Source: Eublepharis macularius
Lineage: Eukaryota; Chordata; Lepidosauria; Squamata; Eublepharidae
NCBI RefSeq assembly: GCF_028583425.1
Contig: NC_072796.1
Span: forward strand, 122,237,464 to 122,301,463
Direction: 5' to 3'
DNA length: 64,000 bases
The notes beneath the pieces are model-generated. The model was not told where the DNA came from. It searched no databases and saw only the letters and a program-made list of their open reading frames with translations. Each line of letters begins with the position of its first letter. The first letter of the stretch is position 1. Made by a program: the position numbers and the translations under genes. This document shows, in pieces, positions 9,726 to 21,399 of the stretch.

Positions 9726-12700
9726 TCAGTAGAAGGCATGTGCTACATGGCAATGAGGCATGGGGTATTTTTTTTAAAAAATGAAATGTTTTGTGTTTAA
9801 CTAGAGCTTCAGTTGAATTCTAAGCTTTGCTGGAACAACTTCTGAGCTGCTCACTTGCTGTTCGAGATCCTGCTGAGCCCAGGGGACCATTTCTTCAGAG
9901 GGCTTCAGTTAATCCTCTGTAGCTCGGCAGCTGTATTCACTACGGAACATGACAGAACCTTATCAAGTCCGAACACAGAGAAGTGCAGCAAGGGCCCAAA
10001 AGAGAGTGTGTCTATCATTTATTTTGTTCCTTTAAACTATTTATATGCCTGCCTCTCTCCTAACCACCTCAGACCCAAGGTGGGTAAAAACTGTAATATC
10101 AAATACAATAAACCTGTTTAATAATCACATGATCCAAAACATTATAACACCAAATAGCACTAATTCAAACTATATTAAAATCACTGATCTAAAAACATGC
10201 CAGTGAAAAGCTGGAGAAATACTCTCTTTGGTCCCTACAGTGTGCGGCCACAAGGGAGCATGGCTATGTTCTAGGCATTTTGTGTGGCATGGCAGCTAGC
10301 TTCAACAAGCCTTTTCAGTTCGTAGTGAAAATGAAAAGCGCGCTCATACGTGCCCAGAATCTTCTGCAATGTGCATGGGTTGAACTGTAGATGAATCTTT
10401 GCGGGGAAAGTTCCCTATGGGAAAGAAGTTTGAACTCTTCCTCCACTGGTTTGGAACAAGATAACAAACGCTGACACTGACATTGACTGTAAAAGTGTTA
10501 GCAACAAGGTCTGAATATTTTTTTTAAAAAAGACACCTAGGGATTTATGTTTAAAATAAATATTGCATCAGAAGCCAAGTATAATCAGAAAGCATCAAGA
10601 CTGTGTAATGAAGAAACTGAAAACCCATAGACAAGGAGGAGGATGCAGTCTGCATGGATAAAGATTATAAAATATCAATATCAAGTTCACAATTCTTTCC
10701 AAAGAAATAAAATGCATATACAGTCTTGCACTTGATAGGAAATAATTATCTACTTGTTTTCAGTTTATTCCAGAAGAAAACAGAATATACCCCCTCAAAG
10801 TTTTTGGTTTTGCCCATCAAATACCCCATCAAATGTTTTTGGTTTTGCACCTATATAATCCCCACCAGATGCCAAACAAATGTAGAAAATGCTTAAATGC
10901 TCACCAGCTGTTCCGTAAAGATAATTATGTAGTATTGCCAAGAGCCACTACAAACCCCTGGACAAAAATATGCTCTGCCCCTCTGCTGAAGGGTTTTTAG
11001 GAGTCCTCTTCTAGAGTCTATATGTGAACACATTCAAGCAAAAGACACACACACGCACAAGAGGCAAATTTGCCTCAGTGGCAGGTTCTTTCTCCCTGGC
11101 TTCTGTGATTAAACTACGGGTCAGCTCAATTTTGCAATGAGGTGAGAAAGTTCTTTTTAACTGTATGTATTTGCTCTTGTTTTCACTTTGCAACTAAAAT
11201 TGTAACCTTGAATATGTTACTTCCCAGAAGAATCTCAAACCCATGACAAAGGTATGACTTCAGCATTGAGGGGTTTATATTACAGTGAGATCTTATTGTC
11301 CTGTCAATCAGGCTTGCTGGGTGCCATGTGTCCCGGGATTTTGAAAAACAGTTTGTATTAACCTTTCAATCTTTCATTTCGTAAACAATTAGTATTAAGA
11401 GTATATAAGGATCACTAATGTAACTGGTCTTTACACAAATGAGCGTAAAGAGAGGTGATATGTGTCATGGGCTTATTCTATAAATAAACCCTTTTTTTTG
11501 TAATCATTTTGTTTTGGAGTCTTGAAATATATATGGGTAAGTGGCAATAGAGGAATTTATAAATTGGCAGCAGAGTACTATTAAAAATTCCCCATCACCC
11601 TCCTAGAACAAAGTAACATTTTCAGTTAAAACTGTCCAATTGGCACCTAAGGATACTTGAGCGCTCAAGGATTTGGCTCACATCCTTCTCACCTGTTGCA
11701 AGCAGGGAGCCAATTGTTTGCCAACCAGCTTGGGCCACGTTCAAAGAGCTTGAGCCTATTTGTTCAGTTATATAAACCACCGCCACCCATCGCTGCCATC
11801 TCACTGTGCTCCTCCACCAATTACATAAAGGATAAACAAAAACAATCAGTCATATGTAATTTTTTTAAAAGGCTGTTTGGGGTTCATCTGTGTCTCTCTG
11901 ATGATCAGGAAGGACTGCTGATTCTCTCATTGCAAAAACTCCACTTTCAGATCACAAATTGCCCAGACAAAAACTCCAAGGTAAAGAGAAGCTTTTAGAT
12001 CTCTGCAACTTCTAAGATTAAAGAGCCTACTTTAGAATAAGACCAGCTAGGTCACATCTAGTGTTGAGGGGCAAATTGTGTGTTTGAACCTTTCTTTGAA
12101 TTCCTTTCTCGGTCCATTGCTGTGCAGAGTATGTCTGTAGACTGTTTCGTTTTAATAAATTTGTTGCTGTTTTAAATGCTGATAGTTGTTATCCATACCA
12201 CGTAGACTTCTGTTTGAACATGCTATTCTAAACGGTCACCAAGGGAAGGGAGACGGTTGGTTGCTAGACTGCCAATTCCCCCAGAATATGCAAGTGTGGT
12301 AAACTGTCCCCGTAGTAACCAGTCACTGTATAGCAGGAGATATGGGCACTATGAGGAGCGTTAAATGGCATTGCGGAAAGGGAGCTGGGAGTGCTGGACC
12401 TCTCAGTGAGTAATTCTGAAGGAGAAATGTGAGATAAACCCCTCTGAAATGTTGGGTGGGCTGGAACAGCCGTGTATCATTAGATGGAGACTCATGACTG
12501 CTAGTGCCTAGATGCCTCAGAGGGCCAAAACATCTCCATTACCCTCCGCTGTACACATGCTATCATTAAACTAAGAAACTGCTATCTCAGACTCTTCTAT
12601 GCTTCTCAGTTTTATCCAGCAAGTGAAGTCTCAATTTGGGAATGACAAAACTAGAATTTGTTTGAGGAAGAGATATGAGAGAAAATCATAAGGGATTCTT

Positions 12701-12851
12701 CTATTACCAAGTCTGCATAAACTCATTTAACATTTGGCTTAAATTCAAACTCATCATATTGGAAGGAAAACAAAGAAAAGATGCTGCATAGGGATTTCTG
12801 CAGATGTGTAACTGTAATACGCCTAGTCCAAAGCCTCAGTAGGCCATGATC
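9726..12851. other. Unassigned flank
   Basis: A weak minus-oriented SINE or L2 tail may lie at 9995-10130 (CTATTTATATGCCTGCCTCTC and ACCCAAGGTGGG words). Short AATAAA-containing stretches at 11480 and 12155 resemble LTR or polyadenylation ends but cannot be assigned. No coding exon is recognised on either strand. Confidence 0.35.
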
Positions 12852-13085
12852 TGTATCAGGGAATCAGTGTGGCATAGTAGTTAGAGTGTCAGAGTAGGAT
12901 CTGGGAGACCCAGGTTTGAATCTTCACTCTGCCATGGAAACTTGCTGAGTGACCTTGGGCCTGTCACACTCTATCAGCCTAACCTATCTCACAGGGTTGT
13001 TGTGAGGATAAAATGGAGGAGATGAGAATGATGTGAGCCACTCCCCATTGGGGAGGAAGATAGGTTATAAATAAGAAAATAAATT
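12852..13085 (+). repeat. tRNA-derived SINE (CAGTGTGGCATAGTAG type)
   Basis: Head CAGTGTGGCATAGTAGTTAG, B-box-like AGGTTTGAATCTTCACTC, body TGAGTGACCTTGGGCCTGTC and CTCACAGGGTTGTTGTGAGG, then a tail with AGGTTATAAATAAGAAAATA. It is one of the most frequent elements in the window, with copies at 31565, 46058, 52655, 53485, 54312 and 56212. An L2-like A/T-rich fragment follows to about 13205. Confidence 0.82.
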
Positions 13086-13218
13086 TATATTTTATTTATT
13101 TAAGCATTTATATCCTGCTTTCTACCCATATCTGGAGTTTCAAAGTGGTTTACAAAATAAATACAAAATAAATACAAAGATATAATTTAAACAAGCAGAA
13201 AATGCACATTCAACTCAG

Positions 13219-13540
13219 AGCTAAACTAGAAGAGACGAATTACACGAGGACGCTCACGTGAAAGGAGTCCCAATGTTAGCCAGGAAGCTGAGTTTTAAAA
13301 GACAGATCGGAAGGCTTTGTGTCAATTTCCTCTTTCTACAGAGCCAGTAAAGCTTACTCCTCAAAGGGTTTGCTTATTTCTTCTTCACCTCTGAGAAGGG
13401 GAGATGAAACTGATAGAGCCTTTGGGAGGCAAAGAGGAAATAAACTCTCGAATCTGTCTTTTAAAACTCAGCTTCCTGGCTAACATTGCAACTCCCTTCA
13501 TGTGCGTGTCCTCGTGTAATTCGTCTCTTGTAGTTTAGCT
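13219..13540. mobile_element. Long-TIR MITE, family A (copy 3)
   Basis: Left end AGCTAAACTAGAAGAGACG, right end CGTCTCTTGTAGTTTAGCT, with arms of about 95 bp that also carry an inverted GTTAGCCAGGAAGCTGAG word. Flanks are ctcag (13214-13218) and ctcac (13541-13545), four of five matching. No protein is encoded. Confidence 0.75.
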
Positions 13541-14925
13541 CTCACTGTCCAGAACGGGTGCCCGTTTCGCTAGACTGGCTCATTCAGGGCCACCAACACA
13601 GGCCATCAGGCTTGCTGTTCTAGCAGCTCCCAGACTAAATACCTAGATCAGAGAAGGAACAGCCCAGATCTCCCTTATCTGGCAAAAATAAGTTCCTAGC
13701 CTGCCTCTCCTGGTAGAAAAGCCTCTGGCCACACACAGACTAAATACCTGGAACAGAGAAGGAAGGGAAGTTTAGCCCAGATCTCAGTCAGGTGGCAGCT
13801 GGCCTTTGCTCCCTGTACATTAGTGTGTAGACGTCCTTTTGTGGTACAGCTAAGAGTCTGCAAGACATTAAGGGATTTCAGCAGGTGTCATCCAGCAGTG
13901 GAAGCAGGACGTAGGTTACAGCAGGTAGCTCACACTAATTGGGAAGAGCGCCACAGCGATCTCATGTCCTAAACTCATTGGAATCAAGGCCTGATGCCTG
14001 TCAGAGCCTGTCCTCTGGTAATGTTGCAGGGCATTTAATGACAGAGCTGGAACAACATGTATGACAAAGGAAACAGATTTTCATCCCATAGCCAGAGTTG
14101 TCTGTTAAAATCAGTTCAGTGAGAGTATGGCATTGAAAGAACTGCTGTGGCAAAAATTACACTTGAACGTGGCTATTTTTAACTCCTTGATAAGTCATTC
14201 AGAATGTGATCTCTGCTGAGAGTGTTGCAGTTTATTACTTTTCTCCCCCCCACCCCGAAGGTAATCTAAATTAGAATCTCCTGAGATCAATAGCTCATAT
14301 TTTTACCACAGGACAATTTAACTGTATCATAGAGATCAGATAAATCATCTTTCACTGCACTTGAGAGTTTATAAGTTACTGTGTAAAAAATATATCAGAG
14401 CTGGCGTTAGAAGCAATAGCTATAAAATACCTTTTTTAAAAACCCATAAGTACCGCTGTTAGAGCACAGCAGCTGTTTTAATTGCAAATCCTTCTGAGAT
14501 CATAGCGGGATTGTTTCTCCTCCAAGATGAATTCTTGACAATATCACTCGGTGACATATTGTTGCTCTCCTTGGCTATGTTTGTGAAAAGGAACAGATCA
14601 AGGTTTGTGCTTGGAGATGAAAGAGGAGGATGTTCACAGTGGAAATTACACGGTTTTAAAAAGCATATGGAACTCATCATATGTGGTATGGGGATTGGTG
14701 TGACTACTTTGGGTGTAGGAGACTACTATTCGGATCCTTGCTTGGAACTCCTTTACATATGTTGGGAATGTATCTTCTAAAGTGTAGGTACAATGGCTTT
14801 TGTGAAGACAGATCTCCCCCCCTCCTTCCCTCAGCAACCCCCTGTGACTTCCTAAAAATTGATACTTTCCCAACTTCCCTTCCAAAAGCAGCCCCGTGTG
14901 TTAGCAATCAAACCCTACCCTCACG
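13541..14925. other. Unassigned flank
   Basis: No exon or known repeat is recognised. The two-strand open frames at 14459-14929 overlap each other and show no domain. Confidence 0.35.
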
Positions 14926-16100
14926 CTAATAGGGACATTTATGAATATGGCTATATCCTAAACCCCTCTCCTCAGGTGCCCTGAGCACAAGACTTGCTGC
15001 CTGGCCAGGCAGAAAGGTTCCCAATCGAGCTGGAAAGGAAAATTACTGGAATGTGAGTCATAGGCAAGGCGGGCTAGCTGCCCCACACCCTAGAGATGTG
15101 CAAAGATTTAAAGATAAAAGAAGTCTTCCAGGAGTCCCTGAGCTAATCTTATCCACTCCCTTCTGATCTTCCCCCTTCCTCCTCCCTAATCAAGGCTAAT
15201 CAGGGACCTGATAACCCATTGTATCCAACAATCACAGGACATCAATCACATTCCCATTTTATTGTCTCACCTCTGGAGACAGCCATTAAGCTATTGTTTT
15301 TGAGCAGAAGACACGATCCTGCTCCAGGGTACGTTCCACAGTATAATGGGACTGCCCTGCCCTGTGCCCTGTGTGTGTATCCCAGGATCCTATGCACACT
15401 CTCAGATGCGTGGCTGAACCTTCTCCTTCTATTTGCCATGAAGTGCTGGTCACTCAGCTGCTACTCTCTACCGACGTCCTCTATCTCCTAGACTGGTAAA
15501 TATCACCCAACCAAATATCTCCTTCTTCCTCCCTGTTTTCTAGTTAGCTCTGTACATATGTTGTGTGTGTTTTCCTGTGTCTTTGCTCTTGCTGCCCCTT
15601 TAATAAATCCATTCCTCTTGAACAATTGCCTGGTTCTTTCAGAAAAGTCTCTTAGATCCAAACTACAAGTGACGCCTGACACAGGTTGGACACTTGTCAG
15701 CTTACCTCAAGTTTTGATGGGAAATGTAGGCATCCTGGTCTTACAGCTTGGCTGTCCATTTAATTGAAGTTTACAGACCTCCCCCCCACACACACACACA
15801 GTGGAGGGGAAGGGGGGCGCCCAGCAACAACCCAATGCCTGCACTCCCCTCCCGGCCGCATGTTCTCCCTCCCAAAGACTGCCGCTCTGTAAACTTCAAT
15901 TAAATGGAGAGCCAAGCTGCAAGACCGGATGCCTACATTTCCCATCAAAACTTGAGGGAAGCTGACAAGTGTCCAACTTGTGTCAGGCATCACTTGTAGT
16001 TTGGCTCTAAGAGAATGATCCTGGTATACATTGGTGGAGATCCTGCTAGTTACCCCTTCTCACTGCTTCTCCTTGTATGCTAATTCCCCCAACTCACATG
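14926..16100 (+). mobile_element. LTR-retroelement remnant split by a MITE
   Basis: The left part (to 15655) carries a polyadenylation-signal-like CCTTTAATAAATCCATTCC at about 15596 and a CCTGGTTCTTTCAG end. The right part (16007-16100) resumes with a leader, ATTGGTGGAGATCCTGCTAG and GTATGCTAATTCCCCC, similar to the one after 7375. Between them sits a complete MITE (15656-16006). No gag or pol reading survives. The left border is a guess. Confidence 0.45.
15656..16006. mobile_element. Long-TIR MITE, family B (copy 1)
   Basis: Arms of about 125 bp face each other: CTACAAGTGACGCCTGACAC through AAGTTTTGATGGGAAATGTA and AATTGAAGTTTACAGA on the left, their complements on the right. The centre is C-rich and G-rich. 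Flanks cttag (15651-15655) and ctaag (16007-16011) match at four of five. It interrupts an LTR-type leader. Copies at 36898, 37891 and 63779. Confidence 0.8.
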
Positions 16101-16379
16101 GAGATAGAGTAACACATGGAGATTCTAAACTGCTGATACTGGATGTCACAGGACCCACATGGACACAAACTTTTGTAGCTCACGGTCCTGCAGAGGGAAG
16201 GTAGAATCAGATGGGCATCACTCCTGAGACAAAACATTTTTTTCCATCAGAAGCACAAAATAGGAAAGGGAAGATGATTTTGTCTGTTTCCCCTCTACAC
16301 ACACCCTTCTGCTTGGGCTTTGTAGCATCCAAGCCATTTAAGCAACTGGGAGAGGATCAGGGGGACTGACCAAGTTGTG

Positions 16380-16640
16380 GAGGGGGGGCTCACTGGTGAT
16401 GTCATTGCATCACTGGCAACACACTGACTTCACTCCTCGTGTGCCCTGAAATAACATCAGTGCATCGCCAGGGGGCACCAGGGACACTCTGGTATTTTTG
16501 CAAAAATTGCCAAAATACCAAAGTATTCCATGTTCCCCAGTGACACACTGATGTCACTTCCAGGCACTCGGGGAGTGACATCAGCATGCCGGTATGCTTC
16601 CCCCTATTTCCTGCTATCCCCCCCACTGGCCAGCTGAGTG
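16380..16640. repeat. Unclassified repeat with GATGTCACTTCCAGGCA words
   Basis: The segment repeats TGATGTCATTGCATCACTGG, TGACATCAGTGCATCG and CACTGATGTCACTTCCAGG. Similar words recur at 17600-17780, 21240, 29210-29400, 34290-34430, 36175 and 58680-58840, so this is a dispersed family, possibly interiors of the TAGGGTTGCCAG MITEs. Confidence 0.45.
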
Positions 16641-16850
16641 GCAGTGAGAAGTGCCCATTGATGGTGAGGAATCCCCTGCCAACAGCAGTGGCTTGACAAA
16701 CCTAAAACAATTGTTTTTCCCTAAGCACGAATGGGAAAAAACCCTCACCCTTGCTTACACTGTCATGCACGTTCATGCACGTGTCCATTTTCCTGTGTGT
16801 GCACATTTTGGGAACTTGCAGCCAACTGTCCTTTTGGTACTTCTTGCAAG

Positions 16851-17240
16851 AAATCATAGAATCATAGGGTTGGAAGGGACCTCCAGGGTTATCTAGTCCA
16901 ATCTCCTGCACAGTGCAAGAAATTCACAACCACCTCTTCTTCCCCCATTCATACTTTGTGACCCCTGCTCCATGCCCAGGAGAGGGCAAAACATTGTCAG
17001 GATCCCCAGCCAAACTGGCCTGGGGAAAATTGCTTTCTGACCCCAAAGTGGTGATTGGCATTACCATGGTTATGTAAGAAGGGGCCACAAGAACTAAGCA
17101 CTGATGTAACCCTTCCTGCCCTCCAGTGTAAGTCTAACCCACTAATTAATATGTGGCCAAATCCAATGAGGAAATGGTTACCAGCTGAGTGCTGGAAATG
17201 AGTGGAAGGTTTAGGACTGTGGGGAATATGTTAATATCAT
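16851..17240 (-). mobile_element. CR1 LINE 3' UTR
   Basis: The plus strand starts with two tail repeats (AATCATAGAATCATAGG) and GTTGGAAGGGACCTCCAGGG, ATCTAGTCCAATCTCCTGC. This is the reverse complement of a classic CR1 3' end. Conserved text continues through CAGGATCCCCAGCCAAACTG. The hAT MITE at 17250 sits just beyond it. Confidence 0.85.
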
Positions 17241-17249
17241 ACCTGGCAC

Positions 17250-17576
17250 CAGGGCTTTTTTTCAGCTGGAACGCAGTGGAACAGAGTTCTGGCACATCTT
17301 GAAAATGGTCACATGGCTGGTGGCCCCACCCCCTGATCTCCAGACAGAGGGGAGTTTAGATTGCCCTCCGCGCCAGCAAGGGCAAGATGTAGCTTGCCTG
17401 CCCCTGTCTGGAGATCAGGAGGCAGGGCCACTGGCCATGTGACCATTTTCGTCGAGGGTGATTTAAACTTTAAAAAACTCCCCCCCTTGTTCCAGCTGAC
17501 CCAAAGTGACATAATTGTGCAGTCCTGAGTTCCACAACTGAGTTCCACCACCTCTTTTCCCAGAAAAAAAGCCCTG
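17250..17576. mobile_element. hAT MITE, CAGGGCTTTTTTTC family (copy 1)
   Basis: Left end CAGGGCTTTTTTTCAGCTGG and right end CCCAGAAAAAAAGCCCTG form an inverted terminal repeat. The interior is palindromic around GGGGAGTTTAGATTGCCCTC. An exact 8-bp duplication, cctggcac, flanks it at 17242-17249 and 17577-17584, as expected of hAT transposition. No transposase is encoded. Confidence 0.9.
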
Positions 17577-17811
17577 CCTGGCACAAAGCTGGAAGCAACG
17601 TTGTTACATCAGCATGATGCTCTAGGATCAATTTAGGACGAATCCTAGAGCTTCACACTGATGCAATGACATCACTTCTGGGTTCACACCAGAAGTGACA
17701 TTGTGGCATTAGCATGATGCCTAACCAGGACTTTCTGGTGGGATGTCTCCCACTATAGCGGGACACTTGACCATCCTAAATGAGAAGCTCTCTTCTTGAC
17801 ACCACATCACA

Positions 17812-17965
17812 ATGGCTTGGTGGTAAACTATGTGCTTTATACACAGAAGGTCTCAACTCAATCCTTGATGCTTCCGGTTAATAAGGATTTTAGGTCGCAT
17901 ATATTAGGACTGACCTTTTTCTACTTGAGAGAGCTGCTGCTATTAAAAGTAGACAGTGCTGAGTT
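17812..17965 (+). repeat. Degenerate tRNA-derived SINE (second family)
   Basis: AATGGCTTGGTGGTAAACTA, AGAAGGTCTCAACTCAATCC and a GAGAGCTGCTGC end align by eye with the SINE at 9541-9725, with many substitutions. Confidence 0.55.
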
Positions 17966-18384
17966 ACGTGGATCAATGGCATGACTTGGTTAAATATAAG
18001 GCAGCTTTGGGGGGGGGGTTGTGCATAGGAGCTTCATTCTTCTTGAGTCATGGTAGAGTTAGTTCTGATGTGAGTACAGGCAGCAGATCTACAGTGTACA
18101 GTGCACATTACCTTTTGCCTTCTATACAAATTCAAGACAAATTTCATCTAAGGCAGTGGTTCTCAAGCTTTCGTATCTTACATGCTACCGATCAGTCCAG
18201 CAAATAACATAAGTCCCACCATGATGAGAAACAAAAAACACACTTTTTTGAAGAAGGACATTTGTATTAGGTTGTTACAGTCATCATTTATGATCAATTT
18301 TAAGGACATTTAAATTGGTGTAGTATTTTTTGGAGTAAATTTTATTGCGGTGTCTTTAAAACGCAAGCAGACATAAATCAATTA

Positions 18385-18600
18385 AGCAGTTATTTATTTA
18401 TTTAGGATATTTCTATAGTGCATCTTCAGAGTTCTACAATTAAAAGCACATCATAGTATTAAACATAAGCCACTGAACGCAGCCTAAAAACTATCCATAA
18501 AACAGAACATTAAAAAGCTGGTAAGATAAAACCCCTAATTAAAAAGCCTGGCAAAAAGATGCATTTTGGCCTGGCACCTAAAAGAAAGTATAGCATTAAA
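18385..18600 (-). mobile_element. L2-like LINE 3' tail
   Basis: TTATTTATTTAGGATATTTCTATAGTGC followed by internal ATTAAAAGCA and AAAAGATGCATTTTGGCCTG words resembles the reverse complement of other L2-type tails in the window (33335, 47285). Assignment is by general layout only. Confidence 0.4.
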
Positions 18601-18769
18601 CATTTCCTTATCAACCTTTCTCTTCCAAACTACTAACTTATTTTTCCAGGCTGCTATCTTAGCTGCAAGGTGGAAGGATGAAGTTAAGGGACCTTCCTCT
18701 GCAAATTCAGTTTATTTAGGAGCCCAAATACATCTGCCATGTATGCTAGTTGGAGATCTGTTCAATATT

Positions 18770-19030
18770 ATCATAGAATCCTAGAGCTGGAAGGAGCCTT
18801 ACAGACCATCCAGTCCAACCCCCTGCCCAGTGCAGGAAGAGCCTAAAGTATTCATCAAGCCGCTCCTTGAAGACTGACAATGGGGGCAAACCCATCGCAT
18901 CCCTAGGCAGCCAATTCCACTGCTGAATTATTCTTAAATTACTCTTATCAAACAACCCTGCTAGCTTAGATTGCTTTTCAGCCCCCAAATACTTAATTTC
19001 TTCTCTCAGCTCATAGATTCTGGATAGAAC
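18770..19030 (-). mobile_element. CR1 LINE 3' end
   Basis: The plus strand opens ATCATAGAATCCTAGAGCTG, GAAGGAGCCTTACAGACC, CAGTCCAACCCCCTGCCC. It continues into the ORF2 end: on the minus strand the frame reads SKLAGLFDKSNLRIIQQWNW and GFPP-like LQ residues. The frame is broken. Confidence 0.8.
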
Positions 19031-19564
19031 CATGCAACTATCATCCCACTTCAGTACGCAGCAACAGACTTTTGCTCTCAGCGCACATCTCCTTACAAAG
19101 TACTTCGAAGAATTGGCAGTGCAGTGCATTGGCTTTGTTTACTATGATTTACAATTTTTATGCAATCAGACAATGCACCAGACAGTTCAGGAATCTTATG
19201 TCAGCTAGGCAGCATTTCACAAGGCGTACAGTGTGTGGCTTGCAAATTAGCATATACAACTTGGCAGATTTTCGCAGTGACCCCTGGAGGGTACGCCTGT
19301 CACTGCAGCAGAACCATCACCACCATATTTTCCTTCTCCAGATAATTCACTCAAAAATATTCGTCGCTAATGCAAAATACCTCCACACTTGTTGTTTGTG
19401 TAGGCATATTGTGAACTGTGAATACATCCTCGTGTACTTTCTCCTCACTGGGGTATTGAACCACTCATGTTAAAATTGCATTCTTCAAAGGAGCTGTTGG
19501 TTCTTCGGTCTGAAGTTCCAACAACTGACTTTTTCAATTGGGCAATGAGCTTCAATATTTTCAT

Positions 19565-19790
19565 TCATTTTTATTTATTTTCTTCATGTATACCTCACCT
19601 TTCTCCCCAACGGGGACCCAAGGTGTCTCATGTAATTCTCCTGGCCTCCATTTTATCCCCCCAACGACCCTGTGAGGTAGGTTAAGCTGAGAGTGTTTGA
19701 CTGGCCCGACGTCCCGCAGGAAGCTTTCAAGGCAGAGTGATGATGATTCAAACCTCATTCTCTCAGATCTAACACTGAAATGGCTATACT
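19565..19790 (-). repeat. tRNA-derived SINE
   Basis: Plus-strand text TATACCTCACCTTTCTCCCC, CATTTTATCCCCCCAACGAC and CTGTGAGGTAGGTTAAGCTG, then GATTCAAACCTCATTCTC, is the reverse complement of the CAGTGTGGCATAGTAG-type SINE (compare 12852-13085). Confidence 0.7.
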
Positions 19791-19984
19791 ATGCTGGCTT
19801 TCACAAGACATGTTTTCAAAGCTATGCATAATGGTATCATTTCAGAGTAGGATTTTAGTGATCGTATTCACTGCTGCTTCTTCAAAAACTTCTCCGTAGA
19901 CATCTTACATTTGCTTCATCAATATCTTTGGTAAAGTTGCTGCGATAGGACAATGCTGTGACTTAGAAAGGTTACCAGGGGGAT

Positions 19985-20045
19985 GGAGGCGGGACAGAAG
20001 CTCAGCGATCTGATGCAGCTGGGCTCTGCTTATGTTCTTATCCTT
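19985..20045 (+). mobile_element. CR1 LINE 3' terminal scrap
   Basis: CAGCTGGGCTCTGCTTATGTTCTTAT is the last part of a CR1 3' end, matching 21640-21665. Confidence 0.6.
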
Positions 20046-20564
20046 GACAAGTAGGGTCAGCAGGAATCAGCATGTCAAAGACACTTGCCAGTGACAAGAG
20101 AATGTGGAATTGGGAGAGTTCAAAGTTGCTACTAGCTTGATAATCCATGCCAGGTAGTGTCCACAGGAGAAGGCATGTCACACTTGCAGGTGAATGTGCA
20201 GACGGAGAGAGAAGTCTTAGGAATTGTTATGAAAACCTTGCACCCCACCTAGACTATTTCTGAGTCCCACCACTGAGACATGTAGCACCATGCTGTTCAA
20301 AGGTATGTGCGATTGCACAAGTACACTTCCAGTTTTACACGGGTGTCCATCTTAAGGATTATGTTGATTCCTGGCCACTTGGCATCCCTCAAGGAGAAAC
20401 TACTGTGGGCCTTTCAAAGAAAGAAGGGGTGATGCATCTTTACTCAACAAGTAATTTAGATTTCAGAATCACTGTCACTATGTATTGTCGAAGGCTTTCA
20501 CGGCCAGAGAACGATGGTTGTTGTGGGGTTTCTGGGCTGTATTGCCGTGGTCTTGGCATTGTAG

Positions 20565-20610
20565 TTCCTGACGTTTTGCCAGCAGCTGTGGCTGGCATCT
20601 TCAGAGGTGT
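20565..20610 (-). ncRNA. Degenerate hammerhead-like motif in PLE repeat
   Basis: Minus strand: CCT CTGAAGA, hairpin GCCAGC/GCTGGC, then CAAAACGTCAGG. The G expected in the conserved GAAA is replaced by A, so this copy should be inactive. It is on the same strand as the endonuclease reading. Confidence 0.45.
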
Positions 20611-21044
20611 AGCACCAAAAGACAGAGATCTCTCAGTGTCACAGTGTGGAAAAGATGTTGGCAGGTAATTTATATCTACTCAGGAGGGGTGGGGTTGAGC
20701 TGAGTCATCCTGTAAGAGTTTCCCAGGGTGTGGAATGCTAATGGCGGGAGGCTTCACTGTATCCTGAGGAGGTTCTTTTGAATATGGATTGGTACTTGAT
20801 GTGCTAATCTTCTCTGCAGGGCTATTGTCGGGTGTAGAGTGTTTTGTTAGTCTGGTGTTTTTCAGAACTGGAAACCATGCTCTGTTCATTCTTAAGGTTT
20901 CTTCTTTCCTGTTGAAGTTTTGCTTATGCTTGTGAATTTCAATGGCTTCCCTGTGCAGTCTGACAAAGTAGTTGGAAGTGTTGTCCAGTATTTTGGTGGG
21001 TTTTTTGGGCTGTATTGCCGTGGTCTCTGTCTTTTGGTGCTACA

Positions 21045-21085
21045 CCTCTGAAGATGCCAGCCACAGCTGCTGGCGAAACGTCAGG
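21045..21085 (+). ncRNA. Hammerhead-ribozyme-like motif in PLE repeat
   Basis: Plus strand in order: CCT (stem I strand), CTGAAGA (fits CUGANGA), one extra base T, GCCAGC / loop / GCTGGC (stem II), GAAAC-GTC (GAAA plus a 2-bp self-complementary ACGT stem III), then AGG pairing with CCT. All catalytic-core letters are present. The extra base before stem II and the very short stems are departures from the classic form. PLEs are known to carry hammerhead motifs in their terminal repeats; activity here is unknown. Confidence 0.55.
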
Positions 21086-21399
21086 AACTACAATGCCAAG
21101 ACCACGGCAATACAGCCCGGAAAACCCACAACAGCCACTGCCACTATGCTTAGTGATGGTCACTAGCTTGGTTGTCAGCACTGCTTCTGCAAATCCTGGG
21201 AGATTCTGAGGACGTTGCCTGGGGAGTGTGGAATTTGGGGAGGATGTGACGTCACTTCTGGGTTACACTCTAGGAATTTCTCCTAACCTCTGTGGTAAAG
21301 ACCATAGAGATACCAGGAAATGCCTAAAGCATCACTATGGATATAATTTTCTAGCAATTTTTGTTCCCAGTCTTCAATTTCTTGAGGGCAGGGGATTGG

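Larger units (their letters stand above)
20483..21136 (-). mobile_element. Penelope-like element: endonuclease C-terminus between inverted terminal repeats
   Basis: On the minus strand, 20990 to about 20680 reads NYFVRLHREAIEIHKH, then NFNRKEETLRMNRAWFPVL, which matches the C-terminal end of a GIY-YIG-type PLE endonuclease (assigned by motif memory; the catalytic-type E is in REAIE). The left end (20483-20665) and right end (about 21020-21136) are inverted copies of one terminal repeat containing GTATTGCCGTGGTCTTGGCA. The RT domain is missing. Near-exact 12-bp flanks actgtcactatg (20471-20482) and actgccactatg (21137-21148) define the insertion. Confidence 0.82.
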
